Positions 28,443 to 36,636 are shown, counted from the first letter of the stretch. The stretch is DNA of 40,855 bases from Photorhabdus caribbeanensis (GCF_018448885.1 NZ_RCWB01000040.1:1-40855), one strand, 5' to 3'. The notes: a model not told the origin generated them from the letters alone. Program-made: numbers and translations.

Positions 28443-30023
28443 TCACTTATCTACACCACGAGTAGTGGCTATATAAACACTCCATGCAGTGGTCCATCCC
28501 TCATTAACATTACCGTTTGAATTCTGTTCGCCGCGAACCACCTGATATCCGTAAGGTGGAAGAGTAACTGGAGGATAAGAATCATAAATAGTAATAATGT
28601 CTGTTATTGCTTTCTCATGGTTGTATTCTTCTTGTCGATAACATAGATAGATTTTTTTTGTACCCATTCCCCAGTTTATATCCTGTGGAATTTTAATCCA
28701 GCCTTCTTCGCTTTCTTCGCTTTCTGAGTGAATACCTTCCTCTGCTATTACCTTCATATCGCTAACACATTTATGACGTTGTTCATTGTCGATAATCGAG
28801 TTGAATGACACCCTGTGGTAACACAGATAAATATAGGGAGTGCTTAGACTTTTCGTTCCTCCCAGCCAGCCAGGATAAGCACACCCTCCTGCTAATATAT
28901 AATTTTCAGGGATAGGTGCTTTTGAAATAATGATTTCGTCAATATAATCTGCATGCAGTTGCCGCTTAGCTGACTCTCTTGGTCCCCAGACGGTTTCGAA
29001 ATATGTTTTAAGTTTCTTCTTTTGTACTGATGTTGTACATAGTTCCCAAATCCCCGTCAGTGGTTTGGAGTCTGTAAAGTTAACTAATTCAGGGGCACTA
29101 GGAACACTGGTTTTCCAATCATCAAATGCTTTTTTTGCTGCTGCTATTGCTTCTGATGAAGGTTGCTCTGCATTTGTCGCGCCACCGAAAGGATCAAATT
29201 GAGACAGATTACCGCCAATGGAGTGGGTTTTCGTGCTGGATGCTGAACGAAATTTCTTTATGTCTTCCTTAAGTGAATTCTCTGTACTAACAGAGAGACC
29301 GACAAATCCGGCGAATGAGGCTGCTGCAACTACGTCAAGAGTGTTTGTTAGATTCGAAGTATATTTGTCCGTAGATGATGAATATTGTGCGCAGCCACCC
29401 ATAACCACGCCGCTAAGAAAGTGAGAGCCCCAGGTATTAAAGAGGTCATCTATATCCTCCTCGGTATCTGCCTTATCAAGGGCCGTTTTAACACTTTCTT
29501 TAAGAAACTCTTTTAACGCTTCCGCTGAACCTTTGAGTACATAGAGGCCATAAGTATATTGAATGCGGGAAAATGCATTTTCAGAAGCCGTCAGACTGTC
29601 TGTGGCAAAATCGACACCCAATGATGCGCTAAAGAATATGTAGTTACCTTTAATGCGGCTTTTACTGGAAATACTGCTTTGATATGACTCAATTGATTCT
29701 CCTGATGCATTGGTATATTTCAAATCTCCGGCACTATAACAATCGACATAACGGGGGACTTTTAGAGTCTTTCCGAGGATGGTGATCTTCTTGAAGTTAT
29801 CTTCACTTGCGTTGACTTTTTGTTCATCGAAAAGCGAGTTAATACAACTTCCTACGTTGCAGTACTTACCAAAAACATCATAACCAGTGCCGATCATTTC
29901 TGCACCGACTACAACAGTATCATCGAATAGGGCCAGTTTTCGGAAATAGTTTCGGTCACGTATATCGAGATCTCTTTCGCTGTTTCCCTGCTTTAGTGGT
30001 TTTCCTGTTTTATCATTAGACAT
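28443..30023 (-). CDS. MACPF-domain protein with C-terminal beta-prism (Plu-MACPF type)
   Basis: 526 residues. The MACPF signature is WGSHFLSGVVMGG (198-210), the form of the Y/W-G-T/S-H-F-x6-G-G motif shared by perforin and complement proteins. The flanking segments (about 112-150 and 230-300) would be the helix clusters that turn into membrane hairpins. The C-terminal ~165 residues form three repeats ending in aromatic strands (YIYLCYHRV, KIYLCYRQEE, WSVYIATTRG), matching the beta-prism of the crystallised Photorhabdus MACPF protein. No signal peptide. Good GAGG ribosome site. The Photorhabdus homologue was reported not to be lytic in the tests made, so pore formation is an inference. Flanked by the dinG duplication. 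Confidence 0.92.
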   Translation of the reverse strand: MSNDKTGKPLKQGNSERDLDIRDRNYFRKLALFDDTVVVGAEMIGTGYDVFGKYCNVGSCINSLFDEQKVNASEDNFKKITILGKTLKVPRYVDCYSAGDLKYTNASGESIESYQSSISSKSRIKGNYIFFSASLGVDFATDSLTASENAFSRIQYTYGLYVLKGSAEALKEFLKESVKTALDKADTEEDIDDLFNTWGSHFLSGVVMGGCAQYSSSTDKYTSNLTNTLDVVAAASFAGFVGLSVSTENSLKEDIKKFRSASSTKTHSIGGNLSQFDPFGGATNAEQPSSEAIAAAKKAFDDWKTSVPSAPELVNFTDSKPLTGIWELCTTSVQKKKLKTYFETVWGPRESAKRQLHADYIDEIIISKAPIPENYILAGGCAYPGWLGGTKSLSTPYIYLCYHRVSFNSIIDNEQRHKCVSDMKVIAEEGIHSESEESEEGWIKIPQDINWGMGTKKIYLCYRQEEYNHEKAITDIITIYDSYPPVTLPPYGYQVVRGEQNSNGNVNEGWTTAWSVYIATTRGVDK

Positions 30024-30533
30024 AATAGAACCTCATATTGGTAGGGAATAAATTGGCAATAGATATCGCCGCATTTTTGATGAGAGTTAGGAGTTTTCAT
30101 ACCTATACAAAAGAGTAGAGAAGAAGTGAAAAACATCAACAAGATGATGAAAATAATGACATGTGCATCCTGAAATATACGCTATTAGATAATCAAATAA
30201 ATATTGCTATCAGGGTAATAATTTGTCATATCATGTATTTTTAAACTTAACGTACCATCGCGATTCAGCTCATCTAAAATATCAATCACTGTTGATAATC
30301 TCGTGTTTTTACCTTGAAATTCATTGTATAAAGCATTTCCCGATAAGGTGTCTGTATAAAATCAGTCGGTAGTTCTCATACAATCACGTAATGTCTTTGC
30401 GTGTGGTTTTCAGATTGTGTAAGCCTTTTGGTGTGGTAAAAAAATGTATTATTTAGCGTGAGTGTCGAGGGATTTCCTTCTGGAGTGGTAGTGCAAAAAT
30501 GGTTATGAGAGTGATCGACTATTGCAAGGTTGC
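30024..30533. other. Upstream region of the MACPF gene
   Basis: About 500 bases with the MACPF promoter somewhere in its first part and an eroded coding fragment (30185-30361, listed separately). From about 30370 to 30533 nothing is recognised. The region ends where the dinG fragment starts. Confidence 0.35.
30185..30361 (-). pseudogene. Coding-like remnant, family unknown
   Basis: 58 codons open on the minus strand between an in-frame stop and TAA, with natural composition: FYTDTLSGNALYNEF, then LSTVIDILDELNRDG, ending NYYPDSNIYLII. No start codon with a ribosome site, and a stop immediately upstream, so it looks like the surviving 3' end of a gene. Family not recognised. It could be chance. 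Confidence 0.3.
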
Positions 30534-30636
30534 CGGTTAGTGGAAACACATTGTCAGCGTATCAATGAAGGGCTGTGTAAAATTGAAACTCACGCCTGGC
30601 GAAGGCAAGGCCGATTCTTGTTGTTATTGGCAGTAA
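30534..30636 (+). pseudogene. dinG fragment fused to dinG-downstream sequence (right boundary echo)
   Basis: 30534-30572 matches dinG 27562-27600 with a single mismatch (CGGTTAGTGGAAACACATTG...). After a short junction, 30582-30636 matches 27981-28034, the sequence just past the dinG stop. The fragment therefore equals the dinG 3' region with about 380 bases deleted. It proves a duplicated or recombined boundary around the MACPF insertion. Confidence 0.85.
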
Positions 30637-30678
30637 TATAGCAATATGAGATTGCTTTAGTCTTAATATGACCGAAGT

Positions 30679-30861
30679 TTATGTTTTTATCGGGTAATAG
30701 AATCGCCCCCGTACAGCTTTTTTCCAGACAGTGTTGTCCAGTGGTGCGATATCATTGTAATCAATGTCATTATCAGGCTTGTCAGACAGCACATTAAGTT
30801 CAGATTTCCGTGTTTCAGTCAAAGGTGGCAATTCACTTCGTTTGTATTTAACTATGCTCAT
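30679..30861 (-). CDS. BrnA-like antitoxin (orphan)
   Basis: 60 residues with AGAGGA correctly spaced from the ATG at 30861. The pattern of acidic DNDIDYNDIAPLD followed by a Trp (VWKKAV) and a basic end fits BrnA-type type II antitoxins. The reading frame overlapping its start on the same strand ends KRYEHS, like the C terminus of BrnT, the usual upstream partner. Only that scrap of the toxin remains, so the antitoxin is an orphan. Family call from motif memory. Confidence 0.6.
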   Translation of the reverse strand: MSIVKYKRSELPPLTETRKSELNVLSDKPDNDIDYNDIAPLDNTVWKKAVRGRFYYPIKT

Positions 30862-30913
30862 AACGTTTCCTCTTATTCCGCGTTGTTTTTCGTGCGAATG
30901 ACCTTGATACCAT
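30848..30913 (-). pseudogene. brnT toxin remnant (C-terminal end)
   Basis: In this frame the minus strand reads FARKTTRNKRKRYEHS, resembling the ISARKATxxERxxYE end of BrnT ribonucleases. Its stop lies inside the BrnA-like gene, the normal overlap of brnT-brnA pairs. In another frame just upstream, FEDGIKVI looks like the preceding BrnT strand, implying a frameshift. The rest of the toxin is gone and MFS sequence follows directly. Confidence 0.5.
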
Positions 30914-30932
30914 CTTCAAAACGAATCCCATT

Positions 30933-31049
30933 CTAATGGTAGTGAAATCCCAAGTTGTTCCGTAATTGTTGGTCCCAGACCGCAATAACAAACCCTGTTG
31001 TATCTATTGCAAACGCACTGATAGTCAATGTAAGTAATGTTGGTGGCAT
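30933..31049 (-). pseudogene. MFS transporter remnant (N-terminal end)
   Basis: From an ATG at 31049 with GGAG seven bases upstream, the frame reads MPPTLLTLTISAFAIDTTGF, typical of arabinose-efflux/NepI-like MFS proteins. It then shifts: the expected continuation GPTITEQLGISLPLEW is in the next frame. The sequence ends at the brnT scrap. The promoter region is divergent from yafC, so this was probably a LysR-adjacent efflux gene. Confidence 0.6.
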
Positions 31050-31154
31050 AGATTATCTCCGTAGCAAATGTCTACTGATGGCATTTAATATGAAAAAGTG
31101 TTTTAATAACAAAAATGTTTAAAATATCAACATTTTTTTCTAAGAAAAGCAACG

Positions 31155-32063
31155 ATGAAGGCAAATTCAGAAGAGTTGACAATTTTCGTGTCAGTCGTGG
31201 AAAGCGGGAGTTTCAGTCGTGCGGCGGAACATCTGCAATTAGCAAATTCCGCCGTGAGCCGTTCTATAAAAAAGCTTGAAAAGAAACTGGGCGTGAGTCT
31301 GCTCAATCGCACAACACGTCAGCTTAGTCTAACCGAAGAAGGTGAGCGTTATTTCCGCCGAGTTCAGCATGTTCTACAAGAAATGGCCGCCGCTGAAACT
31401 GAAATTATGGAATCTAAACACACACCAAGTGGTTTATTACGTATCGATGCTGCAACGCCAGTCGTATTACATTTACTGATACCGTTGATTAAACCTTTTC
31501 GCGAACGTTACCCAGAAATAACGTTATCGCTGATTTCTTCGGAAACTTATATCAATCTGATTGAACGCAAAGTGGATATTGCTATTCGTGCAGGCAGCTT
31601 AACCGATTCCAGTCTACGAGCTCGGCCACTTTTTTCTAGCTACCGAAAAATCATCGCCTCGCCTGAATATTTGAAAAAATATGGCATACCGCAATGCATT
31701 GAGGAGTTGGAAAACCATATTTGTCTTGGTTTTACCGAACCGGTATCACTTAATACCTGGCCGATAGCTTGTCAGGACGGACAGCTACATGAAATAACAG
31801 TGGGACTTTCTTCCAACAGTGGTGAAACTCTTAAACAACTATGTGTAACGGGTAATGGTATCGCGTGTCTGTCTGATTATATGATTGATAAGGAGATTGC
31901 TAGTGGTGAACTTGTTGAACTACTGGTTGAAAAGCGTTTACCCGTCGGGATTCCTTTCAATGCTGTATATTACAGTGATCAGGCTGTAAGCATCCGAATT
32001 AGAGCCTTTATCGATTTTCTGAGTGAATATGTAAATGACTTCCGTAAATACTTTTGTCGTTGA
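31155..32063 (+). CDS. yafC: LysR-family regulator YafC
   Basis: 302 residues. N-terminal winged helix-turn-helix ([30 protein letters not shown], about residues 17-46) and a CrgA-like effector domain. Follows E. coli YafC almost throughout ([28 protein letters not shown]). Near dkgB, as in E. coli. Divergent from the MFS remnant, which may have been its former target; the oxidoreductases downstream are candidate present targets. Confidence 0.9.
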   Translation: MKANSEELTIFVSVVESGSFSRAAEHLQLANSAVSRSIKKLEKKLGVSLLNRTTRQLSLTEEGERYFRRVQHVLQEMAAAETEIMESKHTPSGLLRIDAATPVVLHLLIPLIKPFRERYPEITLSLISSETYINLIERKVDIAIRAGSLTDSSLRARPLFSSYRKIIASPEYLKKYGIPQCIEELENHICLGFTEPVSLNTWPIACQDGQLHEITVGLSSNSGETLKQLCVTGNGIACLSDYMIDKEIASGELVELLVEKRLPVGIPFNAVYYSDQAVSIRIRAFIDFLSEYVNDFRKYFCR

Positions 32064-32146
32064 AGCAAAAATCAATCTTTGTAAAGATTAAACCTGTGGC
32101 AATATCTGTGCCTGAGCTCGTAGTGATATATTTACCTCATCGTAAA

Positions 32147-32171
32147 CTTCCTACTCGAAAAGAGTAGGAAG
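32147..32171. terminator. Bidirectional terminator between yafC and the OYE gene
   Basis: Perfect 10-bp stem CTTCCTACTC/GAGTAGGAAG with loop GAAAA, lying between converging genes. Confidence 0.8.
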
Positions 32172-32188
32172 GTATCTATCTATTTCTA

Positions 32189-33289
32189 CTAGCTTATAGC
32201 CAAATAATCGGTATAACCTTCCGCATTGCCACCGAAAAATTTTTCTTTTATCGGCAGGTTTAGTTCTAGCCTATTGGAAAGACGGTAGGGTAAATCTGGG
32301 TTAGCAATAAAAGGGCGACCAAATCCGATCAAATCCGCCCAGCCTTTAGTTAGTGCTTCTTCCGCTCGTTCCAAAGTGTATTTACCCGAATATATCAGCG
32401 TGCCGTGATAAAGGATGCGAAAAGCTTCTTTGAAGGTTACTGGCATGACGGGAGCGTCTTCCCAGTCAGCCTCCGCAATATGAATATAGGCTACCCCGAT
32501 ATCATTCAGTACACTCGCGGCAGCCAGATAAGTTGATTCAGGGGTATCATCTTCTGAACCCATCAGGGTTGTGAGTGGCGCCAGGCGGACACCTAGCTTA
32601 TCTTTCCCTATTGCGGTAGCCACTGACGCAGCGACTTCTCTCAAGAAACGTAAACGATTTTGTAAAGTTCCACCATATTCGTCATCTCGTAGATTAGTCT
32701 GAGAATCAATAAACTGATTAATAAGATAACCATTCGCTGCATGAAGTTCTACGCCATCAAAACCTGCTGCAATAGCATTATTTGCCGCTTGAACATAATC
32801 ATTTACGATATCTGGAATTTCATCAAGTGTCAGTGCTCGTGGCTGCGAGTGTTGTACCATTTCACCCATACCATGTTCAGGTCCACGGCCTTCTACATCC
32901 AGAAAAACTTTTACCCCTTTTGCTTGAAGGGCAGAGGGAGAAACAGGCGCAGAATTATTAGGTTGTAGAATCGTGTGTGAAACACGTCCCACATGCCATA
33001 ATTGAGCGAAAATTTTGCCTCCTGCCATATGTACTGCATCTGTTACTTTTTTCCATCCTATTACCTGCTCAGACTTATAAATACCTGGCGTCCATGCATA
33101 TCCTTGTCCCTGTTGGCTAATTTGTGTACCTTCGCTGATAATTAGCCCCGCACTGGCACGTTGGGCATAATATTCAGCCATCAAATCAGTCGCTACACCG
33201 TTTGTTCCCGCCCGCGAACGTGTCATTGGCGGCATAACAATGCGATTAGATAACGACAAACCATTCAGAGAATAGCGTTCAAACAGCAT
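32189..33289 (-). CDS. Old Yellow Enzyme family alkene reductase (NemA-like)
   Basis: 366 residues from the ATG at 33289 (MLFERYSLNGLSL) with GAGGAA five bases upstream; the in-frame GTG at 33301 is not preferred. FMN TIM barrel. The catalytic histidine pair region reads GFDGVELHAANGYLINQF, the FMN-binding start is RIVMPPMTRSRA, and the C-terminal phosphate loop is GFGRPFIANPDLPYRL. Reduces activated C=C bonds, and in relatives nitro groups, with NAD(P)H. Shares only moderate similarity with E. coli NemA, so it may be a different OYE. Sits between yafC and dkgB. Confidence 0.88.
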   Translation of the reverse strand: MLFERYSLNGLSLSNRIVMPPMTRSRAGTNGVATDLMAEYYAQRASAGLIISEGTQISQQGQGYAWTPGIYKSEQVIGWKKVTDAVHMAGGKIFAQLWHVGRVSHTILQPNNSAPVSPSALQAKGVKVFLDVEGRGPEHGMGEMVQHSQPRALTLDEIPDIVNDYVQAANNAIAAGFDGVELHAANGYLINQFIDSQTNLRDDEYGGTLQNRLRFLREVAASVATAIGKDKLGVRLAPLTTLMGSEDDTPESTYLAAASVLNDIGVAYIHIAEADWEDAPVMPVTFKEAFRILYHGTLIYSGKYTLERAEEALTKGWADLIGFGRPFIANPDLPYRLSNRLELNLPIKEKFFGGNAEGYTDYLAIS

Positions 33290-33443
33290 AATATTCCTCA
33301 CTCTTCATTAATCATTGATTTTAATTTGTGTATATGGAGATATTATGCTCCGCGAATTCTTGCTAAAAAGGCTTATTAGTACAAAAGACTTTTGCTGTAA
33401 ATGTAAAAATGTTCGAGTTTTTATATCTAAGTAAATATGTAAA

Positions 33444-33461
33444 CAGCTCCCGAAGGAGCTG
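33444..33461 (-). terminator. Terminator after dkgB
   Basis: CAGCTCC/GGAGCTG stem; on the minus strand the loop is TTCG, a very stable tetraloop. Located about 65 bases after the dkgB stop. Confidence 0.6.
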
Positions 33462-33524
33462 AAATAAACAAATATTATCCTGCAACGTTAAGGGACTACC
33501 GAGTTTATTAAGAAGCAGGAGTAA

Positions 33525-34331
33525 TTAATTATCCCATTGCGGAGCAAGCTCTTTCGGACTAACGAGACGTTCGTTACGGTCAAGTGTGGCGATAGCCGTC
33601 ATATCGTCTGCATCAAGTTTAAGCTCGGAGGATCTCAGATTGCTTTGTAAATTTTCACGCTTAGTTGAAGAAGGGATCACGCTATAACCTAATGCCATCG
33701 CCCAAGACAAAATCACCTGCGCAGGAGTGGCCTGATGTTTTGTGGCTATACGTCCGATAACCTCATCTTGAAGAGCTTTACCATAAGCGAGGGTCATATA
33801 GGAAGTGATATGAATTCCGTGATTTTTTGCCCAAGCTGTCACATGACAGTTTTGTAGATAGGGAGAAAGTTCAATCTGGTTCGTAGCGATGTGTTCAGCA
33901 CCTACTGCATTAATAGCCTGTTGCATGAGATCAATCGTAAAGTTTGAAACGCCGATTTCTCGTGTCAACCCCATATTTTTAGCAGCCAGTAACGCATTCA
34001 TCGTTTCATCAACACTGACAGCGTTATTTGGGGATGGCCAATGGATTAGCGTCAAATCAACATAATCAGTGCGCAGCTTAGCTATACTCTGTTTAAGACT
34101 TGGTATCAGTTTTTCTTTGCTTAAATTTTCTGTCCAGATTTTTGTCGTGATATAGATATCTTCACGGGCTACACCGCTTTCTTCTATGGCTTGTCCTACC
34201 GCGGCTTCATTCTCATAAATCTGTGCTGTATCAATCGCACGATATCCCAATTCAACAGCATTTTTTACTGATGTGATCACAACATCATCTTTCAGACGAA
34301 AAGTACCTAATCCAAATGTAGGAACAGACAT
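33525..34331 (-). CDS. dkgB: 2,5-diketo-D-gluconate/methylglyoxal reductase DkgB
   Basis: 268 residues from the ATG at 34331 ([16 protein letters not shown]), which aligns with E. coli DkgB. Aldo-keto reductase barrel: Asp in [17 protein letters not shown], the catalytic tyrosine in the same segment, Lys in TTKIW, His in LTLIHWPSP, and the NADPH loop [11 protein letters not shown]. Detoxifies methylglyoxal and other carbonyls. Together with the OYE gene it makes a small carbonyl/alkene reductase group under yafC. Confidence 0.93.
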   Translation of the reverse strand: MSVPTFGLGTFRLKDDVVITSVKNAVELGYRAIDTAQIYENEAAVGQAIEESGVAREDIYITTKIWTENLSKEKLIPSLKQSIAKLRTDYVDLTLIHWPSPNNAVSVDETMNALLAAKNMGLTREIGVSNFTIDLMQQAINAVGAEHIATNQIELSPYLQNCHVTAWAKNHGIHITSYMTLAYGKALQDEVIGRIATKHQATPAQVILSWAMALGYSVIPSSTKRENLQSNLRSSELKLDADDMTAIATLDRNERLVSPKELAPQWDN

Positions 34332-34659
34332 AATAAACCTCATGTAATATTTAATTCATAAAGGTTTTATTATCATGAGATAAATTGCAATAAAAAAGAG
34401 CAATAAACGCAGAAGTCTTTTGCTGATATGACAAGAATATAATCTGAATTAGTTTAAATAACTTATCTAAAATTATATAAATTTGCAGATATTTATGTGT
34501 TCATTTAACGACATATAGTCGGTTTTCTGATATTTTTTATATTGTTACACTTGATATTCGTTAATTCATCAATAGGGCAAATAAGCTATTAGAAATAGTA
34601 GATTCCTTGAAGAGAACTCAGTCCGATGTAATTGAAAGTCTCACCACTCTTCTTATATC
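34332..34659. other. AT-rich stretch upstream of dkgB
   Basis: Contains the dkgB promoter region near 34360 and otherwise nothing recognised before the transposase scar. Confidence 0.3.
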
Positions 34660-34789
34660 CGTATTCTAGTTTTTGTGGACGATGCAATCAGCCACCTTAT
34701 ACAACTGCGTTTTGCTAAATATGAATTAACGTTTACCTACTTCGAGGCCCCTCGTGGATATCTGGAAAAACATGGTAAACCACTGGTAC
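34660..34789 (+). mobile_element. Remnant of an ISNCY-type transposase
   Basis: In frame, this reads ILVFVDDAISHLIQLRFAK, then TFTYFEAPRGYLEKHGKPLV. It resembles the DDE core of ISNCY/IS1202-like transposases (VFIDDATS...LRFV..ESTF.Y.EA.R.YLE.HGKP). Only about 43 codons survive. Sequence on both sides is unrelated to a transposase, so it is a scar. Confidence 0.7.
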
Positions 34790-34911
34790 CTATGATGGTG
34801 TGTTACGACAGTCTGGTGGGATGTAGAAGATGGCGATTACAGGGAAGATCAGCCTTAAATTTCTGCTTATATTATCGCCATCCAGACTTTATCATTCTAA
34901 TCACTCAAAGA

Positions 34912-35223
34912 CTAAGCTATCGCAGCAATATGCGAGAATTGGAATCCTGTTGCTGCAATTATGCTACGCAGAGTTTTGAGTGTCGGATTGCCTTTCGGCG
35001 ACAGTGTGCGATACAGCGTCTCACGAGAAATGCCTGCTTTGTCAGCGATTTGAGCCATTCCTCCACGCGCCTCTACTACGTGGCGCAATGCCATTAGAAA
35101 CGCTTCTTGCCCGCCTTCTTCATCCATATCAACAAAAGCCTGATGCAGATAGTGCTGCGCAAATTCAGGGTCTTCGCGGAGAAGCTGCACCATCGCATCA
35201 CCATGTAAACGTGCTTTGGTCAT
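34912..35223 (-). CDS. HigA-like antitoxin with helix-turn-helix
   Basis: 103 residues from the ATG at 35223 (MTKARLHGDAMVQLL) with AGAGG well placed; a start at 35253 would add ten residues. The C-terminal half is an Xre-like HTH (GGMAQIADKAGISRETLYRTLSPKGNPTLKTL, about 62-93) of the addiction-module-antidote group (TIGR02684-like). It follows the toxin gene by 38 bases, the toxin-first order typical of higBA-type pairs. Expected to neutralise the toxin and repress the promoter. Confidence 0.85.
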   Translation of the reverse strand: MTKARLHGDAMVQLLREDPEFAQHYLHQAFVDMDEEGGQEAFLMALRHVVEARGGMAQIADKAGISRETLYRTLSPKGNPTLKTLRSIIAATGFQFSHIAAIA

Positions 35224-35261
35224 AATCACCTCTTTAAGTAATCTTTCAGGCATGCAATAGC

Positions 35262-35552
35262 CTAATCTATATCAGCATCTTGGGTGCGTTTATCGCCTCC
35301 AAATAATAGTAAAACAATCTCATTACCAACCTGGCTGTAGTAAACCCTGTAGCCAGGCCCTTGATCTATACGAAGCTCCCAGATAGCTTCTCTGCATGGT
35401 TTATGATCACCAAAATTTCCTGTGACCATCCGGTTAACCCGCGACGAACTTTTTGATTCCGCTATCGGGTCACGAATCCCTTTCAGGAACTCTATATACA
35501 AATCCCGATTGTCGGGAGTGAGATAATGTTTAATCGTATTAATGCGATACAC
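35262..35552 (-). CDS. HigB/RelE-like toxin
   Basis: 96 residues. The pattern GNFGDHKPCREAIWELRID, then GPGYRVYY and IVLLLFGGDKRTQDADI is that of the phage-derived Gp49/HigB-like addiction module killer proteins (TIGR02683-like), mRNA interferases of the RelE superfamily. The start is a GTG with no visible ribosome site, directly abutting an 18-bp palindrome. No in-frame ATG exists upstream before a TGA. Apparently intact. Confidence 0.85.
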   Translation of the reverse strand: MYRINTIKHYLTPDNRDLYIEFLKGIRDPIAESKSSSRVNRMVTGNFGDHKPCREAIWELRIDQGPGYRVYYSQVGNEIVLLLFGGDKRTQDADID

Positions 35553-35570
35553 TGTAGCTTTAAAGCTACA
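35553..35570. promoter_or_regulatory. Perfect 18-bp palindrome, probable antitoxin operator
   Basis: TGTAGCTTTAAAGCTACA reads the same on both strands and ends one base before the toxin GTG. On the minus strand a TTGACA lies just upstream (35574-35579), and TATATT is a few bases before that. A HigA-like dimer bound here would block transcription, translation or both. Assignment is by symmetry and position. Confidence 0.7.
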
Positions 35571-35712
35571 ATTTTGTCAATATAGCTTAGGTTTTATTAT
35601 TCGTCTTTGCCCACATTTTTGAATACTATATCACCTATAAGTGATATAGATGGAAGTCAAGTATTAATACATATTAACGATAAAACTGGGTATAACATAG
35701 GTGTAGAAAGAG

Positions 35713-36120
35713 ATGTCGGTATTGAGATTGAATAATTTTATAAAAAAAATATTTATTATATTTATTTGTTTGGGGGTGATTTTAATTATCCCTGTTTTAT
35801 TTGTGAATATTAATTTGTCATATACGAAAAATGATTTTATTAAATATAATATGTTCACTTTTGATGAAATTAAAGGAATGCCATTTATTTCAAGTGACTA
35901 TATTATTTATTACGATTCACCTGATGGGACAAAACCAATGATTAACGAGGTTGTATTTTCAAATGTTAATCCGAATCGTAAAATAGAGCTAATAAACTAT
36001 ATTGAAAATATAGGATTTATGAAGAATGGCGGTGAGGATTGGAGCAAAGGTAATATTTTTATAAAGATAAAACAAGGTGATACAGATCGCACGGTTTTGT
36101 TCTCCGTTGAGAAAAATTAA
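35713..36120 (+). CDS. Membrane-anchored protein of unknown function
   Basis: 135 residues. One hydrophobic helix near the N terminus (about residues 12-32), then a soluble domain of ~100 residues outside the membrane with FDEIKGMPFISSDYIIYYD, VNPNRKIELINYIENIGF and a C-terminal strand RTVLFSVEKN. Strongly AT-rich. GAAAG lies too close to the ATG for a standard ribosome site. No family recognised. It is divergent from the toxin-antitoxin pair. The size and anchored form would suit an immunity protein or small lipoprotein-like factor, but nothing proves it. Confidence 0.6.
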   Translation: MSVLRLNNFIKKIFIIFICLGVILIIPVLFVNINLSYTKNDFIKYNMFTFDEIKGMPFISSDYIIYYDSPDGTKPMINEVVFSNVNPNRKIELINYIENIGFMKNGGEDWSKGNIFIKIKQGDTDRTVLFSVEKN

Positions 36121-36287
36121 ATGCTACCCGGAAGATGAAGAGGGAATAAACTCCACCCACGGTATGACCAAGCCGGAGTCAACAAAAGGTCATGGTAGAA
36201 CCAGTATTTTCTGCATTATACGATATTCAGGGGCAATTGTTCTGATATTGTGAACCATTTTTAGCCTGCTATAAGTTGGCGGTACGA

Positions 36288-36359
36288 ATAACAGGTAATA
36301 AATCTCTGTGGGTTTATTTTCACCCTTAGCAAAAAACGCAGACCTTTTGCGACACCCTC
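36288..36359 (-). repeat. Degenerate repeat, copy B
   Basis: Inverted counterpart of 845-903: ATAACAGG, AATAAATCTCTG, GGGTTTATTTTC and CCTTTTGCGACACCCTC occur in the mirrored order. Copy B has an extra segment of about ten bases between the middle blocks. Also shares GTATTTTCTGC (around 36206) with copy A. Confidence 0.5.
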
Positions 36360-36377
36360 TTCATGAAGAGGGTTTTC
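36354..36377 (+). terminator. Palindromic terminator-like sequence
   Basis: ACCCTCTTCATGAAGAGGGT is a perfect 20-bp palindrome followed by TTTT on the plus strand. It could terminate the unknown gene ending at 36120, or be the end of the repeat element. Confidence 0.5.
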
Positions 36378-36414
36378 GGCTAATTTGGTAAATAAAATTG
36401 ATAGAAAAGGCGAT

Positions 36415-36636
36415 TTATCCTACTTTTTTCAGAAAACAGGTTTTCAATACTAACCCTCTGATTTTGTCTGCGTTACATTCGATTTCATCTTCACGATGAG
36501 TAAGACGGATATTTTTAATCACAGTGCCACGTTTTAACGTTGCTGATGTGCCTTTCACTTTTAGATCTTTGATGACTTGTACAGAATCGCCATCATTAAG
36601 TAGAGTGCCATTGCTGTCTTTTACTTCGGTATCCAT
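36415..36636 (-). CDS. PhnA/YjdM-domain protein
   Basis: 73 residues. VKDSNGTLLNDGDSVQVIKD and LKVKGTSATLKRGTVIKNIRL match the C-terminal PhnA domain of E. coli YjdM, but the N-terminal zinc ribbon (about 40 residues) is absent, as in the short stand-alone versions. Despite the old phn name, a role in phosphonate use is not supported; function unknown. GAGGAAAT lies upstream of the ATG. Confidence 0.85.
   Translation of the reverse strand: MDTEVKDSNGTLLNDGDSVQVIKDLKVKGTSATLKRGTVIKNIRLTHREDEIECNADKIRGLVLKTCFLKKVG

Noticed and set aside
34675-35097. 140-residue open frame starting MDDAISHLIQ
   Set aside because: Only the first ~40 codons are transposase-like; the rest is antisense to the HigA-like antitoxin.
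35664-35858. 64-residue minus-strand frame
   Set aside because: Antisense to the 135-residue membrane-anchored protein, and AT-rich without motifs.
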